Origin: Lotus japonicus
Taxonomy: Eukaryota > Streptophyta > Magnoliopsida > Fabales > Fabaceae
Direction of reading: 5' to 3'
Assembly (NCBI RefSeq): GCF_012489685.1
Contig: NC_080042.1
Coordinates: forward strand, 21,962,150 to 22,026,149
DNA length: 64,000 bases
The notes under the pieces were generated by a model. It did not search any database. It saw only the letters and a list, made by a program, of their open reading frames with translations, and was not told the DNA's origin. The translations under genes and the position numbers were made by a program. Shown piece by piece: positions 45,794-56,094 of this stretch. Each line of letters opens with the position of its first letter. The stretch's first letter is position 1.

Positions 45794-46273
45794 TCATAGC
45801 TCCTCCTCCTCCTCGTCGCTGCTCGGCGAGTAGCTCTCCCCACTGCTCTCGGAGTCAGAGTCGGAATCCACCGTAATCATCTCGGTGTCCAAGTCCATAA
45901 CCTCCCTCCTAACTGTTCTGCGCACCGTCCTAGTCGAGCCGGTCTCAACATCCACCTCTCCTGTAAGAACATCCTCCTCCACCACCCTAACCAAGGGGTC
46001 CACACGGTAGCCGTGCGGTGAAGAGAAAGAAAAGAGACGTGAGGCAGATGGGACTACAGACTCCCTCTTCGGCCGCACAAGCCTAGAGGACGACGCCACG
46101 TCGGTAGGATCAATGGCAGTAGCAGGAGGTGGCGCAACAGGTGCAGCAACAGCAGGCTCGATCTCCGCTGGGTCCTCGTCATCAGAAGATGAAGTCTGAG
46201 GTGGTGCAGGTGGTCCTCGACCAGTACCTGGTCCACAGTGAACTGAGGGCGGCAAGTCAAAGCTCAGCTCCAT
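45794..46273 (-). CDS. Acidic-tailed ORF inside the long LTR, copy 2 (159 codons)
   Basis: Unknown product. Starts MELSFDLPPSVHCGPG, then Pro/Ala-rich (PAVAAPVAPPPA), then basic (RTVRRTVRREV) and ends in a very acidic Ser/Asp/Glu tail (DSDSDSESSGESYSP, SSDEEEEEL). The related MALVSCLCLGG start lies upstream (46505) but one frame off, so a longer ancestral ORF may be broken. It is on the probable sense strand of the LTR. LTRs seldom code; very long LTRs sometimes hold leader or accessory ORFs. It could also be part of a captured host gene. No family recognised. Confidence 0.4.
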   Translation of the reverse strand: MELSFDLPPSVHCGPGTGRGPPAPPQTSSSDDEDPAEIEPAVAAPVAPPPATAIDPTDVASSSRLVRPKRESVVPSASRLFSFSSPHGYRVDPLVRVVEEDVLTGEVDVETGSTRTVRRTVRREVMDLDTEMITVDSDSDSESSGESYSPSSDEEEEEL

Positions 46274-46703
46274 ACGTCATAGTACTCCTCTCGTCAAGCG
46301 TCCACGCTCATCAGTCCGGTCCTCCATGACCCTTCCCCTGTACGTCGCTCGGTGACCAGCCACATCGATCACCCAGCGGTGGGGGCATCACGATCCACCA
46401 ACTCATACCTGATCCCCCCCGAGGGAGAGACCATCGAGAACCAGTCGGCCATCGACATCTGGCAGCAGGCCGACCGCCCAAACACAAACATGAAACCAAA
46501 GCCAAGGCGCTAGGGTCAACTCACGGAAATAAGTAGATATACACTCAACATGTGACAGGGTATAGATATATATATCGTTATATATACATATAAATAATCC
46601 TAGCATGTTATTGGCTCTAAAAATGCTTCAATAAATCAAACAGCATACAATTCCAGTCAGAACGAATGTATGCGTGAAATGCAATCAATATGATCCGGAT
46701 AAT

Positions 46704-46878
46704 TGTGACGCATTCCCGTTCGCCACAAGTGAAGCATTCCCGTTCTTCACTCTTGGTGAACCATTCCCGTTATTCACCGTATGATGAACCATTCCCGTTA
46801 TTCATCAATAATGCATTGGTGAACCATTCCCGTTATTCACCAAATGATGCAATGGTGAACCATTCCCGTTATTCACCA
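46704..46878. repeat. Array of six small hairpins with a constant loop, copy 2
   Basis: Six units with the core CATTCCCGTT. Arm pairs seen: GTG.CG/CG.CAC, GTGAAG/CTTCAC, GGTGAA/TTCACC (three times) and GATGAA/TTCATC. The last differs from GGTGAA/TTCACC by a paired change on both sides. Confidence 0.85.
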
Positions 46879-46964
46879 TATGATGCAATATGGTTAGCCA
46901 AACATCGAATCGTCCTCACCACACAAGTGTTTAGCTCAAACCCAATATCAAAACAAACCCAAGA

Positions 46965-47118
46965 GTTAGTTTCGGTCAATACAACACAACTCGGAGTTAG
47001 TGTCGGTCAATACAACACAACTCCAACAACAATAGAACCCAAGGGTTTAGTGTCGGTCAATACAACACAACCCCAACAACAAGAGCACTAAGTGTCGGTC
47101 AATACAACACAGCTCCAA
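46965..47118. repeat. TCGGTCAATACAACACAAC tandem repeat, copy 2
   Basis: Four units, spaced unevenly by CCAACAACAAGAGC-type linkers, against three in copy 1. Confidence 0.8.
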
Positions 47119-49594
47119 CAACAAGAGTATTAAGGTACTCGGTGACTTTCAATCATCACCGTGGTTCACCCCCCCGTGGTGTCCACCAAAATCTCCCAAA
47201 ACCCACATCAAAAGTCGACTTTTCCCCGTCTTTCAAAATTATTTTCCCCTTTAGTTTTCCTATGCTTAAACGTTAATAAAAATTATTTCGATTCAAATTA
47301 GTCAAATTATGAGTTTATTTCTCAAAGTCTAAGTCTCCCAAAGTCTCTAGTTTTCGAAATTCTAATCATTCTAATTTTCCAAAAACCCTCCAAAAGAAGT
47401 TTCCCGGGGAAAGTCTAAGTATACGAACAAATGGCTAAGTCTCAAACCCCACATTTGAACTTGCCTAGGGTTGTTCATCCAACCCGAAATATCAAAGATC
47501 ACCAGATCAATGAATCCCCACTCTGAAGTCGCGTCAAAACGCACAATCCAACAATATCACAAGTTATGGAAAAACATCATAACATCAACTCATCATCATA
47601 ATCAACATCAGATAAAGCATAAGTCGAATTTATCGACGCCTATCTTGCAGTCATAGCTAATAGTAAGTTGCCCTAACCTCGAGCTGCTCCAGTCTCGTGG
47701 TTCAAGTATCCTTCACACGAATGCTCTAAAGATCCCAAAGTTCCTTCAACTGAACCTCGGAGAAAAGCAAAGCAGAATCCAAACAAAATCGATTAGCTCG
47801 ATCACAATACAACACATTAACGATAGACAAAGCATTAAAGCTTCAGAATACAACAATCGGATACGAAAAGACAAGTTTTCGAAAACGAAAAACTTCCCCC
47901 CCATGGATATAGCTCTCGGCCATAAGGGAAAAAGGGCTCCGGCTCTTTTTCTTCGATCAAATATGTTTACAAGGTAGTTTTAGGGTAAACCTAAGGCAAA
48001 GAAACTGTCGGAAAAATTTTCGGACGATCAGATCGAAATACGGCTGTTTAGGGGCGTTTTGGTCCAAAATAAAAGCTCAAAACCTCAAAGTTATCACTTT
48101 GGAAAACAAATTTGACAGCAATGATCCTAACGACATTCGTAACAACAAATCCTAAAGGCACGAAGTCAGATTACGACAGTAAAGTTTCGAAATGTGCGAC
48201 AAAAGGGGTTTTGAATCAGTTTTTCAGATCCTTGACAACTCGATCCATAACGGCGAATACTGACGAAGGTTTTAGGCTCTTGGGCACGTAGAGAACATAC
48301 CCCAACAGAGAAATCAGGAAAAACGGACAGTTTTACAAAAAGCTCGAAACTAGTTACCTCGATACCTTGAAGTAGGAACGAACTGCGCGAAGATCGGTCA
48401 AGTTTCGGCAAAAATCTCCCCTCCTCTCCTCTCCTTAAACCGCGGCCCCAAATGGAAAGAAAATGAAGATATTTTGATTTTTCAACTATTTATAGGAAGG
48501 TGAAATCGCGGGAAAATGAAAATTTCGCGATTTCGATTTTTGCAGCATGTTCACCGATGAATTCTAGGAGAGATTCTGGCGACAGAATTCCAGAACTCAA
48601 AACAAATCTCTAACATTTGGGAAAAACGATCTCTAAAATCCCAAAAGCGGTGTAAGTTAATCTGTCCCGAAAGACTACTTTTTGCTGTGTTGGTCAGACG
48701 ACAAAACTTCTTTCTGAAGAAAGATTAGAAACGTCGAAACAAATCTGGCAACGCGGACGGAAACTTCGTTAGAAGTCCCGAATAGAAAAAGTCTTCATCC
48801 AACGCTTGAATTTAGGGTTTCGAAGCAAAGGAATTAGTGTCGTCGGACTTCCGAAAAGTGAATACTATCGTGCGTACAGTCCAGGGTTCCGAAATGAAAC
48901 ACCGGTCGAAGGAAAAATAAAGAGAACCTTTAAATTTTCCAAGGATTCGAAATCTCACCTAATATGTTGCTCTAAAAGCGAAATTAGCCTATTCTGGACA
49001 CTCTCACCATAAGGCAGGTGTGCAGACGACTCGCACTAATTCCTACAGCGACTACACAACATTCCTCAAGCAATTCCTGAACTTTCTTCTTCATTAATCT
49101 TTCTCAAACAGCAAACTCCTGTCACGCTTACACTGATTCTGCGCGTGAGTCGGAAATTAACTTGCTCTGTAAATCCAGGTCTTACAAATCCTAATCAAAT
49201 CGAAAATTTAAAAGGTCAACATGTGCTTGGATAACTTGTTGTATTTTTCTTCATATTTTTGGTCAACATGTGATTTTTTTTATAAATGCCTTAAATTTAA
49301 ATCCAGTTACCTATTCAAAAAATTAATTCAAACGACTTTTTGTGTTTTCCAATATACAATTTTTTTTTTAAAAAATATACCCTAACTATTTAGAATTATT
49401 CAATTTGTATATATTTTATTAAAAACAACATTCAATGCGATGCTATAACTAATAAAATAGGGAAGGAATGACAAAGTGAACTTTAGATGGCACTATGTCA
49501 GAGAACTATATCATTGTTGATTAAACAACAAAACTACATGCATATGTATACAGTAACAAACACTGAAGTTGTTACATTATCCTTAAAAAAAAAT

Positions 49595-49904
49595 TATATA
49601 TGATTTTTTTTCACGGATTTGTTTTTCTTTTATTTATTATAAAAATGTACTTATATGCTTTTTTAAAATATTTTTAATATCAAATGAGAATTAATTTGTG
49701 AGTGACACCTCATCAAATTGGCCTGAGAATTAATTTGGGAGCGACACGTCATTAAATTGGCCTGAGAATTAATCTGTGAGCGACACCTCATCGAATTGGC
49801 ATGATGGAAGTTCTTCTTTTCTAATATATATTGATATTGATATATGCACATTTTTATAAAAAAGAATAAAAGAAAAACAAATCCGTGAAAAAAAAAACAT
49901 ATAT
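49595..49904. mobile_element. 310-bp MITE-like insertion in the palindrome centre
   Basis: Ends pair over about 54 bp: TCACGGATTTGTTTTTCTTT (left) against AAAGAAAAACAAATCCGTGA-type sequence (right). The interior holds three 38-bp tandem units (49687-49800; GAGAATTAATTTGTGAGTGA then CACCTCATCAAATTGGCCT). The same unit stands outside the left end of the palindrome. Confidence 0.7.
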
Positions 49905-50333
49905 AAAAAAATATTTTTTAAAGATTTTTTTTTGTTTTTATTGTTATTTGTTAAATTAGTTTATTATTAGTTTTGTCTCATTGAGATATAGTTTAGATTT
50001 GTTTCTCTATTGTAGATTAGTATCTATTTAAATAGTTAAATAGAGATATATTTAGATAGACTTAGTTTCTTTTTATCTCTTTGTTAGATTAACAATAAAC
50101 TAAATCCTAATAGATATTCAACAGAGTCCTTATATGTCTTTGGCTTAAAATTTCTTCTTCCCCATCTTCTCTATTCGCACAACTTGCTTTGTTCCCTTTT
50201 CATAGACAATATTTTGTTCTATTTCTGCTGCTTTATGCTACCTTTAATCCATGGAGACTGCCTTCTTGATTGAATGATTGACTTTTACTTAACTTTTTCT
50301 TGACTGACAAAGAGTAAACGTGTTTTGATTCAG

Positions 50334-50444
50334 GTTCGATGTGGGAATTTTTGAAATTGCTATGTTCGCACAGATCCTTCTCAAGGACGACCTTCAAGGT
50401 GTCTGTTTCAGAGACCGTGAATGAGGAATAAATTGATTGAAGAG
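50334..50444 (+). other. Possible captured exon in the palindrome centre
   Basis: A 111-bp stretch between a good acceptor (TTTTGATTCAG) and a good donor (GAAGAG|GTAAGC). It is much less AT-rich than its surroundings. The best frame reads MWEFLKLLCSHRSFSRTTFK and onward to a stop before the donor, so it is either out of phase or decayed. The 150 bp before it look like a 5' leader. Helitrons and Pack-type elements carry such pieces; identity unknown. Confidence 0.3.
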
Positions 50445-52945
50445 GTAAGCTAACATAGAAATAGAAACCGTTTTGTGTTTTATGTTTTTGATATGTTATT
50501 TGAATTGTGATCATTGTTATATTGCTCACCTTTCTTTTCTTGGATTTGCCTTCTCTATATTGTGGACTGCACTCTAGAATTTAACAACTTCAATGTTTGT
50601 TACTGTACACATATGCATGTAGTTTTGTTGTTTAATCAACACATAGTGTCATCTAAAGTTGCATACTTCACTTTGTTATTCCTGACCCTATTTTATTAAT
50701 TATAGCATCGTATTGAATGTTATTTTAATAAAATATATACAAATTGAATAATTCTAAATTGTTAGTGTATATGTTTTAAAAAAAATTGTATATTGGAAAA
50801 CACAAAAAGTCGTTTGAATTAATTTTTTGAATAGATAACTGGATATAAATTTAAGGCATTTATAAAAAAATCACATGTTGACAAAAAATATGAAGAAAAA
50901 TACAACAAGTTATCCAAGCACATGTTGACCTTTTTAAATTTTAGAATTAATTAGGATTTAAGTTGTTTATTTCTTGATTTTTTCTTGGATATTTTATTTT
51001 GTTTTGAGAATATTAATTAGTTTTTGTCGTACTTTTATTGAATTTTCGGATTTTTATTTAATTCAGGATTTTATGAGTTTTTATTATGATTTGTTAGATT
51101 TTGGTAGTTTTATCTATCTTTAATTAGTACTTTTTTAAATTTTAATTTTGATTAGGATTTAAGTTGTTTATTTCTTGATTTTATCTTGGATATTTTATTT
51201 TATTTTGAGGTTATTAATTAATTTTTATGGTGTCTTTATTGAATTTTTGGGTTTTTATTTAATTTATGATTTTATAAGTTTTTATTGTGATTTGCTAGAT
51301 TTTGATAGTTTTTATCTATCTTTAATTAGTAATTTTTAAATTTTAGATTTGATTAGGATTTTAGGTTGTTTATTTCTTGACTTTTTATTAATTTGTCTTA
51401 TTTTTATTAAATATTAAGTTCAGGAAAAGGAAGTTGATCTGTCGCTGAGGGTCCACAGAGCTACCATGGACACGCAGAGAAAGTTATCCGTGCAACGCAT
51501 AGATAAAAAGTGATTGTTTGAACTCATAGGTCGAAATCTAATTCCTATGAGTTGTAAATAAAAAATCAATATGATGTCATTACTTTTTTCATAACTTTTT
51601 GAAAGTTTTAAAAAGAAATAAATATAAAGGCTAGATAATTTAATGATTAAAATGTGTTGTGCGGAGATTAGAAAACATTAATACATATATAGTGTGTTTT
51701 TGTTTAAGTTAAACTATAGGGTTAACTATTTCCACGGAGATGAACATTTTACATGAAAATTCATGTAAAATTAACAGAAACATAAATTTTAATAAGATGT
51801 CACTATTTTACAATGTAACTTCATATTAAACATGTTCTACATAATCTTTCAAAAAAAAACATGTTCTACATAACAATATAGTCAGTTTTTATTTTATTTT
51901 GTTCAAATTACAGGGCAAAAAGCTCCTACGGGAAAGAACATTTTAGCATGGAAATGCTTTAATGTCAAACATAATAAGAAAATTACATTTCATATATGAT
52001 TTAAGTAAATTGTTCATAGTATTTCTATTGTCTTGTGGAGTTGTTTTATTAAATAGTTATCTTTGTTAGTTTCTTAATTCCATCAGGTAAGAATCTCACA
52101 AATAGTGTTTTTAGCATGTCAAATTTGTATAAACCAAGGTATTGATCCATGCCTTAAACACAAGAGCAAATTTCACCGTAAAAACACTAGAAATATTTGT
52201 TCTGGATATGCATACAATTTTCTATTGCTTATCCTTCTAAAACCTAAAAGCAGCTGTTGTTTGTATTTCCGTATAATTTTCAAATGATATGTTTTAATTT
52301 TAAACTACTATAATGCTACCTAAGTGAGATTTTATTTTATATAAAAAGTACAATTATACTTCTTTATACAATCATTATATTCGAAACTAATTGATTGATA
52401 TTATTTTAATAGAAAATTTTTAATATAATTAATTTTAGTATTGTTTTCAAAATTTTAAGAGTGTATATTTATATATGTATATAACTATAATAATTGGATA
52501 GTAAGAAAAGAACGAGAAATAAAAAATATTAATGCATATGTACTATAAAATTATGACCTAAATTTATTAGTGCTAATAAATTAGAGTTACGGGATCTCAC
52601 AGGGAGGAACATTTTATATGTAAAATGAAAAGTTGTACGAGTTAAAAAAAATAAAAAATTCATTTTTTCTATAACTTAAGTGTATTTTTAATAATTTAAA
52701 AAATAATTATATATTTATGTATTGTTATATATCTAAAACACAAAAGCATTATCCTTTATGCAACACGAGTATACATCTTCACAAACAAAATTCAGTTATA
52801 CCTCACATATGCAAAACTTAAAGCTTTTGGCTTATGCTCTTTAAATATCTACATCTTTATTATGATTGTTCTTACATTCTTAGCATCTTAAATATTTTAT
52901 AATTTAAAATATTAATCGATGTATCAAATACAATAAAAAAAATTC

Positions 52946-52976
52946 CCTGTGCAACGCGCGGGTAAAAAATACTAGT
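52946..52976 (+). mobile_element. Helitron-type 3' terminus, right end of the palindrome
   Basis: GTGCAACGCGCGGG can fold into a short hairpin, followed by TAAAAAATACTAG and T. CTAG is at 52972-52975. Confidence 0.6.
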
Positions 52977-53201
52977 TATAAAAGCAATTAACTAATTTTA
53001 ACTTAGTAGTTGCAAGTGAGTTCATGATTTTAGGTTGCAGAAAAGATTTTGCTTCCAGAAAAAAATAATGTATACTATTTAATTTTAATAAAAATTTATC
53101 ATTAAAGTTAATATTTTACTTTTTGAATTAGTTTACTTTGAAACTGTATAAAATTAAGTTTTAGTGAGGATGAGAAAAAAAAATACTGCCTTGTTGAATT
53201 A
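52977..53201. other. Short AT-rich spacer
   Basis: Nothing recognised between the palindrome and the next Helitron end. Confidence 0.6.
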
Positions 53202-53229
53202 CTAGGTAGTAACCCGTGCTATGCACGGT

Positions 53230-54188
53230 GCCATTTTTTTTCCAAAATATTTTATTATAACATAATATGATGTGATTCAAATGTCTTAATCCAATTAAAA
53301 TATAATAAATTAAATTGTACCTCACATCTTATTTTTTCCTATTTTTTTTTTCTAATTTAATTTAATTATAATTTCATACAAAAATATAAAGAAAAACAAA
53401 TAACAAAGTATCAAAACAATATCTATAAAATACCATGTTATATTATTTTTTTTCCAAATATATTACAATGAGATATTAAGTTAACAATAAAATAAAACTA
53501 AGTGTCCATATTTTGAATTTTGGTTTTTCATAAATATAAATAGAATACTCATCCTACCAGAATTTAATATATAACAATCATACCAAATAAATTATGAGAT
53601 TAATTTCTATGCACCGACGATGTAAATAAGTTTTACACCACCATTCGTATTTGTGCTTAATTAAAAGAAACTTGTCACATCCACCAAAAACAATCTTCCA
53701 CTTGTCAATACTTGTTTTCTGTTATTCAATTTCAACCCTTCTAATTCACTTTAACATAAATTTCCTATAGAAAGACTTATATCATATACTCTATTTTCAT
53801 TGAATTTCAGTTCTTTTAATTTTTAAAAACCTACCTTGACAACCAATTAACCAGTACCATACATTATACCATGTGTAATCCCACTTACATTACTTTTACA
53901 ATTTTCATTTCCAATTTTTAACCATTTATAGAACTAAAGCAATATTGAAATAAAATCTCACAAATCAATCTGCATATCTTAATTGACTAACTTCAGTTGG
54001 ATTGTTTTACCATGTCAAAGATGGATCTCCAAAGAAGACACAATGGACAAAAGGACTCAAAGCTATTCTACAAGCCCCTCCACCTACACAGGGTAATGAT
54101 CAAAGACACTTATTGACTTTATATTTTGCAATTTCACTATCTGTTATGTTGCTTTTTACTTTGCTTTCTTTTCACTTTACTACCTTTC
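53230..54188. other. Helitron 3' non-coding part with a possible exon remnant
   Basis: AT-rich. Around 53999-54093 a piece between TTGACTAACTTCAG and GGTAATGATC has splice-like borders and is less AT-rich (AAAGGACTCAAAGCTATTCT), so it may be a captured exon. Reading frames give no recognisable protein. Confidence 0.3.
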
Positions 54189-54747
54189 AAGGTAGGTGGC
54201 GGACAGACTGAGACATGAACGACATTGTACTGTGAAAGCGACCTGTCCTTTCACCGGTTGACTTGAGATCAAGGAGCTTCAGATGAACGTTGGTGAAGCT
54301 TCTGATCATCGTCAGATTGAAGCTTGGATTCTTCTGACCTTGCAACTTCTGCTTTCTGAACAAGTTCCTCAGAACTTCTGATCGTCAGAGCTAGAATAGC
54401 TTGGGTCTTCAGAACTTGAGTCTTCTGCTTCTGGACCGTTCCACTGGAACATCTGGTCTTTAGAACTTCTGACTTGAGTTCTTCAGAACTTCTTGAGAGC
54501 TTCCATCTTCAGAGCTTCTGAAGTATTTGCCACTGTTCAGAACGAACATGGTGGGTTAAAGAGCTTTCTTTTTAGTAACCCTTGGTTCTTCTTCTTCTGA
54601 ACGAATAGGCTTGGGTCAGATTCAGAACCTGTTTGTCACAACTTAAAAAGACAAACGTTAGGGTACCACAATTGTTCATCATCACAAACCTTAATTGTAA
54701 TCATCAAAACATAGAGATGCAACCACTGATTAAACCTTGATCTTACA
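54189..54747 (-). mobile_element. Truncated 3' LTR of the SIRE-like fragment
   Basis: On the minus strand starts TGTAAGATCAAGGTTTAATC and follows the left LTR at 24732 to the CCACCTACC word, where homology stops. About 640 bp of the usual 1.2 kb are missing. Confidence 0.85.
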
Positions 54748-55251
54748 ATCTCCCCCTTTTTGATGATGACAAAACAAGTATTTTGATGAACAATTTTTAC
54801 ACAATAAACTGAATACACAGGAAAGAAAGGATCAGAGATTAAATTTATCCTTGTGTAACGGTTTGCATTGCTCTTTCTGAATCTGGGATGACACCTGATT
54901 CTGAGCTAGGGTCTCCCTCTGACTCCCCCTGAATCTATGACTTGATGAGATGATGCATAGTCTAGATTCGGAGTCTGGTTATGTGATCAGAATTTACGAC
55001 GCTTGAAGAGATGTATACTCATCAGAAGTGATGGTTCAGAACTTAGCGTATATCACATAATAACATAGATTCTTGTCCAGATATAATTGGAATAAGGTGT
55101 CAGAAGCAAGATTAGTTCAGTATATGAACAAAATGTATTCCTTATTTGAGACGCTTGACAATATCTATGTGCTATAAGTAATTATACTTATTCTCCTCTA
55201 CTGGTTTTATATATATATAAGAAAAAAAAATTTATCAACACCATTTTTATG

Positions 55252-55296
55252 TACTCCCCCTTTTTGTCATAAGCAAAAAGGGTCCCCCTTTTTGTC
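55252..55296 (-). promoter_or_regulatory. Upstream polypurine tract, duplicated
   Basis: On the plus strand, TCCCCCTTTTTGTCATAAGC occurs twice in tandem, joined by AAAAAGGG. On the element strand this is the CAAAAAGGGGGA tract, in two copies about 28 bp apart, about 500 bp before the LTR. Confidence 0.65.
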
Positions 55297-55423
55297 ATAA
55301 GCAAAAAGGGTGAAAAACAAAACCAACAATAACGATAACAAGAAGGTGATGCAAATAAGATATGTTATTATTACTGAACGGAGAAGAAGTACAAAGGATC
55401 GAGAGGAACGAAGAAGACTAATC

Positions 55424-55840
55424 CTAGATAAATAGGAAAGCTCGAGAATTCTTCATGGAGAGAAGTTGAAGGTGGATGGGACGAATGTCCTGATCAATTG
55501 AGGCTAACTGAGTAGCCAGTTCTTCCTTCAAGGCAACATTCTCCTGGACAGCTGCTTGATCCGCTTCATCGTGATCTTCTTCATATTCCAGAAGCACGCA
55601 AATGCACTGGAGCTGATCTTCAACGTCCTTCCAGCGAGTGGTCAGACGGAGGAGGTCAGTGAGAACTTCTTGAAGGTTCTGAAGACAGTGAGTTTGATGA
55701 GAAGTGAGCCAGCATTTCAGAAGAGTCTCAATCCGCTCAAGAGCGAGAGAGATCTGAGAAGAAGATAGATTGACGCTCCATGGAAAGACTTGGTCGAATA
55801 CCAAAGTCTTGAGTCCAGAAATCAAATCGACAGTAGTCAT
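55424..55840 (-). CDS. SIRE-like second extra ORF, intact (138 residues)
   Basis: An intact frame starting MTTVDLISGLKTLVFDQVF and ending SMKNSRAFLFI. It aligns along its length with the broken one at 34019-34471, apart from a short acidic stretch near residue 95-110. The protein is Leu-rich and predicted by eye to be mostly helical, with a heptad-like LQNLQEVLTDLLRL. It has no membrane segment and no known motif. It starts about 254 bp after the long extra ORF on the same strand. Two copies with few changes in the same frame suggest real coding. Function unknown. Confidence 0.75.
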   Translation of the reverse strand: MTTVDLISGLKTLVFDQVFPWSVNLSSSQISLALERIETLLKCWLTSHQTHCLQNLQEVLTDLLRLTTRWKDVEDQLQCICVLLEYEEDHDEADQAAVQENVALKEELATQLASIDQDIRPIHLQLLSMKNSRAFLFI

Positions 55841-56094
55841 TCTTGAATTGGAAGTTATGGAAGATTTGAAGTGAATGAAGGATGAGGTGAATTGTGGTGT
55901 GATGAAGAAGAAGTATTGCAGAGATTATAAGAAGAAAAAGTAACAGAAAAACATGCATCAAACTTATCAATCATAAAAGCATGTGAGTTACTAAATGGAC
56001 GGTGCATTGAATCAGAGAATGAAAAATTAACACAGTCAACATGAATTAAATTTAGTCATGACAAATAAATGCATGCATGATAGATGTGGGGGAT

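Larger units (their letters stand above)
45331..49186 (-). mobile_element. 3856-bp solo LTR, long-LTR family, copy 2
   Basis: Starts TGTAACACCCCGATTTCC, ends CAGGTCTTACA, flanked by the perfect 5-bp duplication AATCC (45326-45330 and 49187-49191). No internal gag/pol. It aligns with the copy at 10397-13866 but has about 400 bp more, which encode the acidic part of a minus-strand ORF. It has six hairpin units (46704-46878) and four TCGGTCAATACAACACAAC units (46965-47118). Sense strand is probably minus, with TGTAAGACCTG as the LTR start. Confidence 0.9.
43216..52976. mobile_element. Giant inverted-repeat element with Helitron-like termini at both ends
   Basis: The left arm (43216-49574, less the 3861-bp solo LTR and its duplication, so about 2.5 kb) pairs with the right arm (50582-52976, about 2.4 kb) in inverse. 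Long runs agree, e.g. GATACATCGATTAATATTTT, GATGCTAAGAATGTAAGAAC and CATATGTGAGGTATAACTGA. The outermost bases are ACTAGT followed by a TTTTTTACCCG.GCGTTGCAC hairpin on both sides. TAATAAAGC and TATAAAAGC flank the two ends (7 of 9 equal). It is either a foldback/Mutator-like element with very long TIRs, or an inverted fusion of two Helitron 3' halves. No transposase ORF is visible. Confidence 0.75.
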
